Source: Massospora cicadina
Lineage: Eukaryota > Entomophthoromycota > Entomophthoromycetes > Entomophthorales > Entomophthoraceae
DNA: 64,000 bases
Direction of reading: 5' to 3'
NCBI GenBank assembly: GCA_022478985.1
Contig: JAKSZP010002653.1
Coordinates: 248,001 to 312,000, forward strand
Positions 10,031-20,800 of this stretch are shown one piece after another. The notes below the pieces were generated by a model that was given only the letters and a program-made list of their open reading frames with translations, did no database searches and was not told where the DNA came from. A program made the position numbers and the translations under genes. The first letter of the stretch is position 1; each line of letters begins with the position of its first letter.

Positions 10031-11290
10031 CTTATTGCGGTTACCAATGGTCCAGTTGGTATACCCACAGGCGGATGAGCTATTCCAGAGAATGGTTGAA
10101 GGAAGAATTGAGGACGAGCCTCAAGAAATCCAAGGTGCACTTCAAAAAGCGATGGAAAACACCGAGAATATGGATGGACAAGTATTCAAGATGATAAATG
10201 GAAAGTAGCTATCATTCCAGAAATCGTCAGAAAGAGCATCAATAGTACAAGCAGCTCATAAGGTTGTCAGGTATGGGGGCCTTAGAAAAACAACTGACCA
10301 TATTTGCTAGTATTATTACTGGGATTTGATTATCTATGATGTCACGGATCATCTGGCCTGTTGCATGGAATGCCAGCTGCATAAACCACACAAGAATACA
10401 ACTGGATACTGATCTGTCTGACCTGGATTTGCATGGCACACAGTGTCCATCAACGTGATGGGACCGCTGGCAATGAGGCAGGAGGAGTCATGTATCATAA
10501 ACCCATTGACCATCTGATGAGATGGGTTGAAACGAAAGCCCTAACCAGAGTTGACGCTACCAGTACAGCGAGATTCATCCTGGATCAAGTAGTATACCAG
10601 TATGGATTTCCGCAAGTCCTACTGAGTGACAATGTGATCAACTTCATGTCTCATGTGATCCCAAGGCTAAATGAAATAATGGGGATCCAAGGAGTCGTGT
10701 CAGTACCATACTGGCTGGAGATGAACAGACCGGTAGAATGGGTAAATGAGACGCTGGCCGCGCCGCTGAGGAAGCTAATTGCAGGGAGAACTTCCGCGTG
10801 GGGAACATACCTGATTTTGGTGATGTTCACTTACAACATAAGTCATCATACGGCAATGAGAAAGACGCCATTTGAATTACTATACAGGAGGAAGGCCGCG
10901 TTGCTGCTGATATTATATTCAGTAGTATAACCTACGTCGGTGATGAGTAATGAACAATACCTGAACTGACTGATGAGTATCCTGATCATTATGCAATCTC
11001 AAACATTCAATACAACCTTGAATAAAAGGATATGAGCAAAATCGACAGATGATAAGAACTGACTGGCATTGGAAGATTATTGAATAGGAGAAAGAGTCGC
11101 CTATTGTGATACGCATGGTTTTGGACAAAGAAACAAATTGGATGCGTTGTGGTCAGGACTGTTCAAAGTGATTGCCAAGATGGCAACTGACGTTTACTCC
11201 ATCAAGAATCTCTTGGATAGAAGAGTAGTAAATCAAGTCCACGCTAAGTATCTAAAGCATTATATTGAAGAAAAAAAAATAAAAGAGTTC
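10031..11290 (+). pseudogene. Element A integrase
   Basis: The His-His-Cys-Cys zinc part is at about 10240-10390. The core starts with FAWHTVSINVMGPL near 10425, where the first catalytic Asp has become Asn (10452-10454). After a frame change the open frame 10433-10930 has VLLSDNVINFMS (second Asp present) and RPVEWVNETL (Glu present). The C-terminal part ends with DVYSIKNLLDRRVVNQVHAKYLKHY near 11190-11260. Integrase joins element DNA to the chromosome. No chromodomain can be read after it. Confidence 0.88.
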
Positions 11291-11309
11291 CCAAAGGACT
11301 GATGAACCC

Positions 11310-11470
11310 ATAAGTTAGTCATGTCCTGATGATTAGGTCAAGTCCAAAAAAGGACCTCTGAACCATAGAAAACTGGTAGGTTTAAGTGACTAGGACCCAG
11401 TTTGGGGGAAAAGATGGACCTCTGAACCAAAACAAGGTCAAGTCCCACAGAAAAAAGAGAATAAAGATAA
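11310..11470 (+). repeat. Short internal repeats downstream of element A integrase
   Basis: GACCTCTGAACCA and AGGTCAAGTCC each occur twice. GTCC, AAAAAA, GGAC can form a small hairpin. A diverged version lies in D at 25965-26080. The role is unknown. The rest of 11470-11630 is AT-rich with nothing recognisable. Confidence 0.5.
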
Positions 11471-11634
11471 AAAAGAGATAAAATATATTGGAAAAAAGAT
11501 TTTTAAATGCATAGAAAAAAGACAATATAATTATATAATTTTTATTTTTATTGGTCATCCTCAGTAAGGGGATGATTCTGCCTATGTCGCCTCTTGGGGA
11601 GGGAGGATGGATCGCGGTAGGAAGAAACAGCCCG

Positions 11635-12583
11635 TCAAAATTGATATGTGATCAGACACTTGTGAGGGCGAGACCTACATGAAACCATGTTCATTGAGCA
11701 GATGGCGAGCCCTGAGAAAACGTGACTAGGGGAAGGGAAATTGATATGTTGGAAGAAGCCAATCGCAAAACCCTGGAGTGGGGAGGAAAATAGCAATAGA
11801 GAAAGAGGCAATTGGTGAATAACCCTGAGTAATCCAGATAAGGCACTGAGCCAGAAGATTTGTCTTGAGCGCCTACCGATGGGCTTCATCAAGGACTCTG
11901 GACATGTGAGCCAGCAGCGAAGAAGGAATACTCGATGGGGGTTGTCAAATAATGCCCCCAATTAACGCCATCAACGGAAGATAGCAACGAGAAGCTCCAG
12001 AGAAGAGGTAGTTGTGCAAAGAGCAGATTGCATCTTTCAAATGATGACTACGAGCTTCATGGAAGCTAAAGCTGAATGACTGATAGAAGCCAGCTGAGGC
12101 TGGAAGCTTCATCGACCAACTTTGAGGAACTTAGCCAGCAAAGAAGAGAGCATAAGCGGCAGTATCCTGATCCAGAAGGTTGTCCAGATCAGAGGGATTC
12201 AGCGCTAATGTCAACGCCTCGGTGACTTGGGCCCAGAGTTCAGTGTAGGGGAGCTCAAAGTGTATGCTATTCCTGATTGAAAGCTCAGAAACCAGTACAG
12301 TGGGTTTGTAGAATTGAATGAGTCAGAAGAGGAACTCAGGGAGCAAGTCTGACCCAGACAAGAACGAACGATCTAGAGCAACCAGCATGATCTCTGGAGC
12401 ATCAACAATGATGTTTGAAGCATCAGCAAAAGGAGTCAGATCCAGGAGGGCTTCAAAGTCAAACTCAGGAATTGACTGCAAATGAAGAGTTTTCTGAGAG
12501 TTGTTCAAAATGATGGCCAGCCTGGTTTCAGAGGGATTGGTTACCGTTTCCAGTAATTTATTGGAAGGACTAGCCGCTTGCAC
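11635..12583 (-). pseudogene. Antisense open region in element A tail (unknown product)
   Basis: Reading the minus strand from 12583 gives an 86-codon frame (to 12323). The same frame continues past TGA, TAA and later stops down to about 11700 with far fewer stops than chance would give. An overlapping frame, 11961-11635, is 108 codons. A similar antisense stretch, with the pattern L-x-V then Q-L and S-x-L-Q-G-x-A-I, is found in D at 26416-26192. I recognise no domain. Extra ORFs between integrase and 3' LTR, often antisense, are known from some plant gypsy lineages. It may be a decayed accessory gene. Confidence 0.45.
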
Positions 12584-12939
12584 CAGACTAGGCGTATGAG
12601 TCCTAGAAGGACCATAGAAGAGGTTCCATCAGAATCCCAACTCATCTGCTGGAAGAGGTGGAGGTCCGGATCAGACTGACTGTTAAGAAGCTGCTGGTAG
12701 CGATATTCTGAATTTGACATATAAGCAGGAATAGAGGGGAAATGTCAGACCTATATAGAAGTTGACATTATGCACTCTATAATTCATTAGGCTCCAATTT
12801 TGGGGAAATTAATGATATAAGCTTTCCAAGGGAAGAATCAAGTTTGACTTACAGCCAAGAGGTTATGAGCGAAATAATGAGGGAAAATAGAATTAAGTAT
12901 CTTCTGTCAAGCCATAAAATAAACATTGACGGCAAGAGT

Positions 12940-13260
12940 CTCCTGTCTAGGATGAGGAGAAAATCAGGAATTCAAGGACGCTGGACCAAGAACCCTTATA
13001 TGTTAATGGGTCATATGCCCTGATGGGGGGAAAACTGGATCCCAGGACTAATATCGTCATGAGTAAATTGATCAGCCTGGCATGACAGAAGATCGTGGGG
13101 ACCGCGCTCTGAGTAGGCGGTAGCAAGGAGGAAGAGGAGGAACGCCATATGCTGAAGGTTGTCCCAAGCAGCGTTGAGTATTGACAAATGTAATCCGCTT
13201 GAACCAATGAAGTATTTGACCAGGTGTCCAAAGCAGTGTTCTCATGCTCCAGTCCATTTC
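12940..13260 (-). pseudogene. Conserved antisense segment next to element A 3' LTR
   Basis: One minus-strand frame reads LFLLATAYSERGPHDLL followed by QFTHDDISPGI. The A2 copy at 63620-63785 reads LFLLATAYSEHGPHDLL and QFTHDDINPGI. Several differences between the two copies fall at synonymous third positions in this frame, which hints at past coding. No known family is recognised. Position 13281-13290 just after it is the polypurine tract GGGGGATG. Confidence 0.45.
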
Positions 13261-13290
13261 TTGCTGAGAATCTAAGCAAGACGGGGGATG

Positions 13291-14446
13291 TGTTGGTATT
13301 TTTGCCCATATTCCCAGCCTGCTAGATTACCTGGTGTCACTAGGGGAAAATTCCCTAAAAGGAAAGTGAATCGGAAATCAGTTGGCCCAAATTTCAGAGG
13401 AACTATGTTTGGGGGATTTTGGGATATTCTCCTGGTCATATCTGTTGGGGATTGATCCAAATGAATACCTAATATCTCATAGGGTAGAGTGGCTGATGAA
13501 ATAGGGGCATCTGATAGTGATTAACTATCAGGTGTACCAATTGGGATTGGTCAGGTTTCATCACTGACTGATTGGGAATGAATAGTGGGTTGTGAGGCGA
13601 GTGATGCCACCTGCAACTAGCAAATCAATCAGTTGGTGAAGTGACCTGCCATAATGGGTAAAAAGTCCCATTACCTAAGCAGGTTGCTAGCCAATTATGG
13701 TTGGTTCACTTAGATTGAGAGGAAAACGTTAGGGACACGTTTTCTGACTCTTTCCTTTTGAGGTCTTGAGGATGTCCTATGACGAAATCTTAGCCAGGAT
13801 GGGGAAGACCATCGTTTCCAAGACGAGGAAGGGTGATACAATGGCAACGGCTTCCATTTCATCAAAGAGGTGTCAACCGAGGGTTAGACGGCCAAGTCCC
13901 CTACTATATAATTCCCTAGGATTCACTATAATGAAGAGATTAAAAAACACAGACATTGAATACCATCTTTTAGTATTATTAATAATATTAGTAATATTGT
14001 AGATTCGGTTATAGTTAGACTATCAACATCCAGTGTGAAGTTTCATCTCAAGGATTATTATTGCAGAAAGAAATAATTGGAAGACTCTCAGAGAGAAGAG
14101 TAGAGATCTGAGCGGGGATCTAGAGACAAAGGGAACCACAATTTGGGATAGCTGCCAACTGAGTGTTGGGCCAAAAGAGACTGTCATCAGGAGATCTTGA
14201 CGAAGATTGGGTGGATAGTAATACAGGGAATGAATCCTTATGAGTATGACATGGAAGTACTTAATTGAAAGTACTGGCCGGAGCGTTGGGCCTAATAATA
14301 ATTCAAACTCAACTACAGATAATAGTCTCCATACTATTATCAGATAATACATTATATACAACGCGAAGTGCACGAGGAAACTGAACCTGTGCAGTAAAAG
14401 GTTCCTGGGTTGATGACTGATAATCAACCCTTTATTAAATTTTACA
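13291..14446 (+). repeat. Element A 3' LTR
   Basis: The LTR is 1156 bp, preceded by the purine tract ACGGGGGATG and followed by the TSD CCATC. It matches 4879-6032. The TATA block is at 13911-13920. Confidence 0.95.
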
Positions 14447-15034
14447 CCATCTGCCGCAGATTGGCACTGCCCTGGATTAGTTGGGAGGAGCTTACTATTT
14501 CTTGGTGATGGACTTGATATTGGACTACTGGAAAATTGAGTTGCCTACAGAGAAACAGGAAAAATGCACCATTATCACGTCCAAGGGTTTTTTCAACTGA
14601 ACCATATGCCTCAAGGGCTATGTAACACCCCAGCTGTGTTCCAACGGGCGATGGACACTATCCTTGGTGACTTGAAGATGTCATGCATTCTCATGTACTC
14701 TAACAATATCAATGGCTTTACCCAGACGCTTTCTGAGCACCTTACCCATTTTAAGGATGTATTTCGCCATCTTGCCACAGCCAACATTAAGATTAAGCCC
14801 TGCAAATGCCACTTACTCAAGGATCATTTGGAGTATCTTGGGTTTGTGGTGAACGCAAATGGGCTAAAACCTCAACTTTTAAAGGTGAAGGATATCCAAA
14901 AAAGGACTCAGTTAAACTGTAAGCGCAACATAAAGTTATTTTTGGGGATGGTGGGTACTACCGGTGCTTCATCCCTAACTTCAGTTGTATTGGGGGATGC
15001 TATTTTATTTGTTAAAAATGAAAGACGTGTTTGA
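14447..15034 (+). pseudogene. Element B reverse transcriptase, C-terminal part
   Basis: This resumes the RT begun at 4639-4878. It has the MDLISGYW-like strand at about 14510, NHMPQGLCNTPAVFQRAMDTIL, and the box YSNN at 14696-14707 where YxDD is expected (both Asp replaced by Asn). Then come LEYLGFVVNANGLKP and LFLGMVG. Enough sequence identity with A (8838-9476) remains to place A and B in the same clade. The two-Asn active site cannot bind catalytic metal. Confidence 0.9.
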
Positions 15035-15490
15035 ATAACGGAACGCTGTCAAAACTCCTTTGATACTTTAGACAGCATAAATAATGCGCTGGTGCTACGT
15101 TACCCAAATTCTGATATAAAAATTTATCATACAGATGGATGCGTCCCTTTCCGCCGTTGGGATGGTTCTATCATAAAAAGATGACAAAGTAGAGGAGCAT
15201 CCCATTGCATGCTGCAATCATAGCTTTAACTTTCACAAATGCAATTACACCATGACTGAGCAGGAGTGCTTAGTAGTGATCTATGCATACAACCAACTTA
15301 GGGTATAATTGCATGGGTAAAGTTCAAATTTATAACAGATTATGCATCATTACACTATTTGCAGAATCTCGGGAGCCTGAGGGGTGTCTAGACCGATGGG
15401 CTCTTAAGCTGCAGGCTTGCAACTTTGAAATCCTCCACTGGCCTGGGGCAAAAAACCAAAATGCAGATTACTTATTGATATTACCAGTGG
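15035..15490 (+). pseudogene. Element B RNase H domain
   Basis: Frames read IIQMDASLSAVGMVL near 15130 after correction for a shift, then NYTMTEQECLVVIYAYNQL near 15245-15300, and LDRWALKLQACNFEILHWPGAKNQNADYLL at 15388-15478. The TDHSSLHWL motif is eroded to TDYASLHYL in a shifted frame. It is a plain continuation of Pol. Confidence 0.82.
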
Positions 15491-16370
15491 TCGCAGTTAC
15501 AGTAGATCTGAGCGATATAGTGTACAATAAAATGCTCAGTGGCATATACGACAATGAACCACCTCAAGTCATCAATGTATTAGATAGAATAAGGGCCAAT
15601 ATGTTCCAGAAGAATGGCAAACTGTACAAACGAATTGAAGACTCTATAATGAACTTTCTGCGACTCTTGGCACAGCCTATCATTATCATGAGCACACATA
15701 AGAAAGTCAGACATGGTGGCGTGCGCAAGACGTTAGAATTGTTGCGCCATCAGTATTATTGGGAAATCATGAACTTTGACGTGCTTGAAACCATTTTCTG
15801 CTGCCACCAGTGCCAAGTGAAAAATCCGTTCTGCCAAAAGACTTCCTACTGGTTAGTGAAACTACATTTTACTTGGCATACAGTTTCCCTTGATGTCATT
15901 GGCCCTCTTCCAACGCGAGCTAGGTGGTCCAAATACATTCTGGTAGCAATTGACCACTTGACCAGATGGGTAGAAGCATGGGCAATCAAGGATTTGGGGG
16001 CGGTCACAGTGGTTAAGTTCATAATGGAATGTATTATCCAGCGAAATGGATGCCCTAAGTTCATTCTTACCAATATGGAACTAACTTCACCTCCCACATC
16101 CTTGTAAATCTTAATGAGCTGATGACCATCCGCAGGGTTTTGACGACCCTATACCACCATAGAGTCTAAAGGGATGGTTGAGCGAGTTAATGAGCCTTCT
16201 GTGAACATGCTCCATAAATTGGTAGCAGATCAACCGTCAGATTGCAGTTCCATCCTTTCCATCGCTGTCTCTGTTTACAATATTAGATATCATTCTGCCA
16301 TGGGAAAGAGTCCTTTTCAGTTACTATATGGACGACACCCAGCTCTTCTGGCACTGCTTTAAGCCTTCAT
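15490..16370 (+). pseudogene. Element B integrase
   Basis: The long open frame 15283-16107 holds the zinc part (STHKKVRHGG, then CCHQC near 15800) and core strand WHTVSLDVIGPLPT, with the first Asp intact. The second core motif reads FILTNMEL, so Asp is Asn at 16072-16074. After a frame break the Glu motif MVERVNEPSV is at 16174, followed by YNIRYHSAMGKSPFQLLYGRHPA. A decayed C-terminal stretch runs to about 16735 with DAYTIKDTV and a VHAKFL-like end. Confidence 0.88.
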
Positions 16371-16745
16371 GGAAGATACCAGCAGAATGGATCCACAACA
16401 TTACTTTACTAACCTAGCAAGAATGTTAATCAAGTTGCAGACTGAATTGTACTCGTTCATCCTAGCCAAGAAGATAAAGAATCATTCTGTGAATTAGGTA
16501 CAGCATAGTGGGATAGCTCAATTCAAAGATGGGGATATGGTTCTATTCCATGACTAACACAGGTTTGGTCAGAATCACAAAATTGGCCAGCATCTGGATT
16601 AGTCCATTTGAAATAATTAAGAAAACATGTGTTGACGCCTATACTATCAAGGACACCGTAAGCAGTCAGATCATTAACTGAGTGCATGCAAAGTTCCTTT
16701 GGGAATATAAAAATAGGAGACTTGTTGTCCAGTCAAGGGGGGTAA

Positions 16746-17346
16746 TGTTGAGAATCTGATATGACTGGACAATAAACCCTAAGTAGCTATGACATTTGGG
16801 TTAGATTGGCCAAACTGAGTAGTATGATAATATTGTTGAGATCGCCTTGAAATAAGGCAATAGGGCGATACTGAGCTTCAACATGAATTTCTATTGGATT
16901 GCCTCTAAACAGGCAATAAGGCAATATTGATTTATGACAAGTATTTAATAGGTCGCCTCAAACTAAGGCAATAGTGGATATAGGAATAGTAAACTCTGCC
17001 AAAACCAATAAGAATATGATAGAACTGAATAGTCTTAGCAAAAGAGTCAGTATTATCTTTTTTTAGTACTAGATGGTCCCAACCCAAGGGGGGGATTCAT
17101 CGATGTAAGAGTCAGTATTATCCAAAGTAACTAATAATTAAGTAAGAAGAGAAGATTGAAAGGGGGTTTATTAGTAGGGAAGAGAGAACAGAGCAGAGGG
17201 TATCTGCTGTTATATATTAAAATTAATAAAAAAGTGTCGTTGTAGCAAAATCTTCATATTTTCTTATAAACATTAAGTGTGTTCTGAAGACCGGTGACCT
17301 CCATATTGTCAGTCCTATTGTTCAGTGGGCTTGACCATGTTCAAAG
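16746..17346 (+). repeat. Element B 3' LTR, first part
   Basis: It begins TGTTGAG after the purine tract GGGGGGTAA. It matches the 5' LTR up to TTGACCATGTTCAAAG, where element C begins. It contains the 49-bp micro-insertion at 17058-17106, absent from the 5' LTR. The LTR resumes at 23296. Confidence 0.9.
17058..17106 (-). mobile_element. Micro-retroposon copy 2 (49 bp)
   Basis: T7 followed by AGTACTAGATGGTCCCAACC, then a G-run, ATTCATCGATGT. It is flanked by exact AAGAGTCAGTATTATC copies at 17042-17057 and 17107-17122. Because the B 5' LTR lacks it, it inserted after B did. On the minus strand it is a short RNA-like sequence with an A7 end; a GATG/CATC plus CCC/GGG stem could form. Confidence 0.88.
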
Positions 17347-18197
17347 TGTCATGGGTAGATGACATCATAGTGGGGACCAACCCCAAGGATAAGGCTGGGC
17401 GCCAGGAGGCCCAGAAGGTGAAGCATCAGGCCCTCCCTGACCTCAGGCACACGCTAGACCAACGCTGGGTACAAGCTATATATACCCAGGTTGGTAGAAG
17501 TGAGGCGCCAAATGCCCAGCACCTTACATTGGCCCAGGCGTTGAAACAAACGGTTTATGTAACAAACGCAGATGGTTCAGTTTGGTTAGTTGAGGAACGG
17601 AATTGCAACCTGTTCCATTTATGAAATCACACGTTCAGGTCGAATCCAACTTCAATCAATTACACGAGAAAAGTCAGTTTCACCAAATTCTACCAATCTG
17701 GATGGTAGTGTGTGCTATTGGTGGGTTTTCTGCTTGGGTTCACTTCTGCAAACCCCTTATTCCCCAGTCAAAGTTTAAATATGTTTTCCCCAACCAACAT
17801 TACTTGTTGGTCGACTTCTGAATAAGCATTTTCCCCATTTTACGTTTTATTTGATGATATTTCAAACGCTCCTGTGTGAAAAACTCTTTGAGGAGGTCTC
17901 ACGCTTTATTAACCTTGCCTTTTCTAAATTCACTCAAGCTATCCCCAAGTGCACCATTGATTCGCCCAAATTCCCTCCAGCCTGGGTCGCTTACCCCCTT
18001 CCTCCTTGTGCACCACATCGATTTTGGTGGGTTCTTTATTGTAAAACTCGCACTTCTCTGCCTATGTTGTTATTGCTCCAGCACCCTCCGCTGGGCTCTA
18101 ATAACTTTTGTAATTAATGATTAGTTCCCTGGTGTTGGCCTTGTGCACCGTGCACTACCACGCTGGAAACAGGAGAGTTATAGACACTCTCCCTACA
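17347..18197 (+). repeat. Element C 5' LTR
   Basis: The 851-bp LTR begins TGTCATGGGTAG and ends CTCCCTACA. It matches 22443-23290 throughout. Open frames inside it (17325-17624, 17851-18117) have no recognisable product. A TATA-like TTTAAATAT lies near 17774, about 30 bp before the proposed transcript start at 17806. Confidence 0.93.
17806..17816 (+). promoter_or_regulatory. Proposed 5' end of element C transcript (self-primer), 5' LTR copy
   Basis: GTTGGTCGACT here (GTTGGTCAACT at 22901-22911 in the 3' LTR) is the reverse complement of the primer-binding site AGTTGACCAAC at 18200-18210, with one change in this copy. It lies about 30 bp after a TATA-like box. In Tf1 the first 11 nucleotides of the mRNA fold back to prime reverse transcription. 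The fit in length and position is the basis of this call. Confidence 0.65.
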
Positions 18198-18199
18198 TT

Positions 18200-18210
18200 A
18201 GTTGACCAAC
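18200..18210 (+). other. Element C primer-binding site, self-priming type
   Basis: AGTTGACCAAC starts two bases after the LTR end. It does not begin with TGG, so a tRNA 3' end is unlikely. It is an 11-base perfect complement of 22901-22911. Confidence 0.7.
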
Positions 18211-18919
18211 CACATGAAATTATGTGCATAAACTTTTTCCATGTGGGACTTTTCTAGAGTGGAAACGGTGGGCACCGGTTGAGGGCCTCAGCTGTGGTCA
18301 GCCACACCACTGTTTTCCCTTTTACCCAAAAGTTGGAGCAACTTGGCGTTATTATGGTTGCCTTCAACTGGAAAGTATCCACCATTCATGCTTGTACCTG
18401 ATGATATGGACGCTTCAATGTCCAAAAGTCATGATTTCCTGACTTTCTGCCGAAATAATCAATTTCCATTTAAATAAACAGGTTTTCCTTTGACCACGCG
18501 TTCAGACAATGCCGGAGAAATTGGCGCAGATGGGCCTGGGGGTGTTGGCTTTGGATAACTTTGGGAATTCCGTTGCAGTTAGGGGAATAAGGTCGTTTAC
18601 ATCTGAAAACGCGTTTTATGACAATAATCTTATCCAAACCTCTGAGCCGTTTCTTAGCTTTTATGGCTTGGATGAGAATTCTATTCCAGTATATAAATAA
18701 CCCCTGAGAACCCTCGTTTGACCCCTATCATGATCTGGGGCACTCAGAAAGCAGAGAAAGAACTTCGTTTAAAATATGATAAAGTATATGCACCTGCAGA
18801 AGACATGGTGGGGTATGGGCCTCAGTATTAAGAGTGGCCAACTTTCCCTCCCCCTTTTTTGATTCCAAAACTTACTCTTATGGCTTTCTTGAGCCAGAGG
18901 AAGAATTTTTGGTGAGGTT
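18211..18919 (+). other. Element C leader and degenerate gag region
   Basis: Short frames at 18224-18442 and 18509-18700 lie where gag is expected. I see no capsid motif or zinc knuckle. Tf1/sushi gag proteins are short and poorly conserved, so a decayed gag is likely but not shown. Confidence 0.4.
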
Positions 18920-19575
18920 TTGTCATTTTCTACCATAAATAAAGACCATGCCGGGTATTTTCAACTGAATGCTACCCTCTCCTCCCCTTTAGGGAAGCTC
19001 ACCACTACTATTTTGGTGTATACTGGCGCCTCTGGAAACTTTATGGATCAGAGCCTAGCCGACTACCTTGAACTGAGTTACTTTCCAGGTGGTATGGCTA
19101 ATGGAGGGGCGTCCCAAGGTATTCTCATTCTGGAGATCATTAGGACAGTGGACTATCAGGTTGGCAAGTACCACTTCTCTGATCACTTCAGAGCGATTAA
19201 AAACCTCCTGTTCCCTATCATTTTGGGTGTGGAGTGGTGGCGAAAGTTTGAGTTAGAACCAACCTGAAAGAGAATACCCTATCCCTCACCGTGAAGAATG
19301 GTAACACAATAGTTGTTCCTTTGTTTGAGGCTAACATTCAGGGCGAATTGCCCCACTGGCCCCACCTTCACCCTTATAGCCTTACCTCATTGCTGAAGCC
19401 CTCAGTGGAAATTCCTATATCTTCTTGCTTGAAGGGTTTGGAATTTTCTTTTGATGCAGAATCCGCTAACGCACTCCCTGAGCACTCTGAGTTTGATTGT
19501 GACTTTAGGCTCACTGTGGATCTGGTGCATATATCTTCCCCCATTTACCCATTGACTGTCTGGGAGGAAGAGTAG
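18920..19575 (+). pseudogene. Element C aspartic protease and linker
   Basis: The frame 18920-19267 has the strand ILVYTGASGNFMDQSLADYL. The catalytic Asp expected before TGA is Tyr (codon at 19019-19021). HFRAIKNLLFPIILGVEWWRK at 19183-19245 is the C-terminal protease strand typical of chromoviruses. A second frame, 19291-19575, is the linker to RT. The active-site loss means no processing by this copy. Confidence 0.83.
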
Positions 19576-20380
19576 TGGATGTGTGGGTGAAGGAACAGTT
19601 AGCCAAAGGTGCAATTTTCAGCGTACCCCCTGTATGCTCTCCACTTCTCTTTGTTAAGAAGTCTGATGGTACTCTGCGCCCATGTGTGGACTATGGGAAC
19701 CTTAACAACGTCACTGTACCAGATCTACATCCCATACATTTGGACTCTTAGATTTCGCGCTATGTGGAGAAGGCTAAGGTCTTTTCCAAGATGGATTGAC
19801 TCAATGCGTTAAATCAGAGTCTTATTAAAAAGGGACAAGAGTGGTTAGCAGCCTTTCATACCAGAAAAGGGATTGTCAGTTTTGGGTCATGCCCTTTGGG
19901 CTTAAGAATGCTCCTGTCATCTTTCAACGCCGCATTGATGCAGCGTTGGGAGACTTATTAGGGGTATGCGCGGTTGCCTACATGGATGATATCCTGGTGT
20001 TTTTCCCTGATCAGGAGTCTCATGCAGTACACCTTCGGCAAGTGGTGTAGTGGCTAAAGGCAGCCAACCTTACACTGAAGTTTAGCAAGTGCGAATTCTT
20101 CAAGTCCCAGTTCACTTTTCTGGGCAACGCCTTTTATGACAAGGACACATGATAACTCCAGACAAGGAGAAGGCGATTCATGAGTGGACAACCCTTAATT
20201 CAGTAAAAGAATTGAGGCCTTTTCTGGGGACGTGTACGTTCCTTAAGAAGTTCACGTCAAACCTTTCTGAGGTGGCAGCGCCCTGTATAGGGTTAGTGGT
20301 GCAAAAGTGCATAATGGTCTTCCATTTAGGAGGATGCTTTCCAAGCTGTGAAGTGCACCCTGTTGTCAACGACCATCCTT
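19576..20380 (+). pseudogene. Element C reverse transcriptase
   Basis: Pieces in different frames give PPVCSPLLFVKKSDGTLRPCV near 19625, VEKAKVFSKMD near 19760, MPFGLKNAPVIFQRRIDAALGD at 19886-19950 and the box YMDD intact at 19979-19990 followed by ILVFFPDQESH. The connection reads KFSKCEFFKSQFTFLGN at 20080-20125. LRPFLGTCTFLKKFTSNLSEVAAP follows at 20212-20280. At least three frameshifts and several stops break it. Confidence 0.9.
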
Positions 20381-20800
20381 CACCATGTTGACTCTTCCAA
20401 AGAGTTCATTGTGTCTACTGATGCCTCCAACTTCGCCATAGAGGCTGCCTTGTTATAAGTAGGTGAAGATGGGATAGAGCATCCGGTGGGATATTTATCC
20501 AGGAAAATGTCTCTGCCTGAGTTGAATTACGCTGTTTACGACAAGGAGTTACAAAAAGTGGTGGAGGCGCTGATATATTGGCGTCACCACTTGCATGGCT
20601 CTACCCAACCATTCTGCGTACTTACAGATCACCATGCCTTGCTGTACTACCGCGCCCCTCATGTCTTAGCCCCACAGCAGACCCGTTAGCATGAGACCCT
20701 TACCCAATTTGCCTTTTCTTATGAATTCACCAAGGGCAAGGATAATGGTTTGGCGGATGCTTTAAGCCGCACCCCTGGTTTAACTCCTGATCCAAAGGAG
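20381..20800 (+). pseudogene. Element C RNase H domain
   Basis: EFIVSTDASNFAIEAALL (first Asp), HPVGYLSRKMSLPELNYAVYDKELQ (Glu), VLTDHHALLYY (Asp) and NGLADALSRTPGL (last Asp) are all present, separated by stops at 20457 and 20687. The four acidic residues survive, so this domain is better kept than in A or B. Confidence 0.88.

Larger units (their letters stand above)
4879..14446 (+). mobile_element. Ty3/gypsy LTR retrotransposon A, complete, with 5-bp TSD
   Basis: This 9568-bp element has LTRs at 4879-6032 and 13291-14446. Both begin TGTTGG and end TTTTACA, and the TSD CCATC lies at 4874-4878 and 14447-14451. Internal order is primer-binding site, gag, protease, RT, RNase H, integrase, then a 1.9-kb tail. 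The two LTRs look a few percent different by eye, so A is younger than B, D and E, though it carries stops throughout. It split the RT gene of B. A related copy, A2, is at the right edge of the window on the minus strand. Confidence 0.97.

Noticed and set aside
17325..18124. Open frames of 60-99 codons in the C 5' LTR as possible genes
   Set aside because: They lie in an LTR, overlap each other in different frames, are not conserved intact in the 3' LTR and carry no domain.
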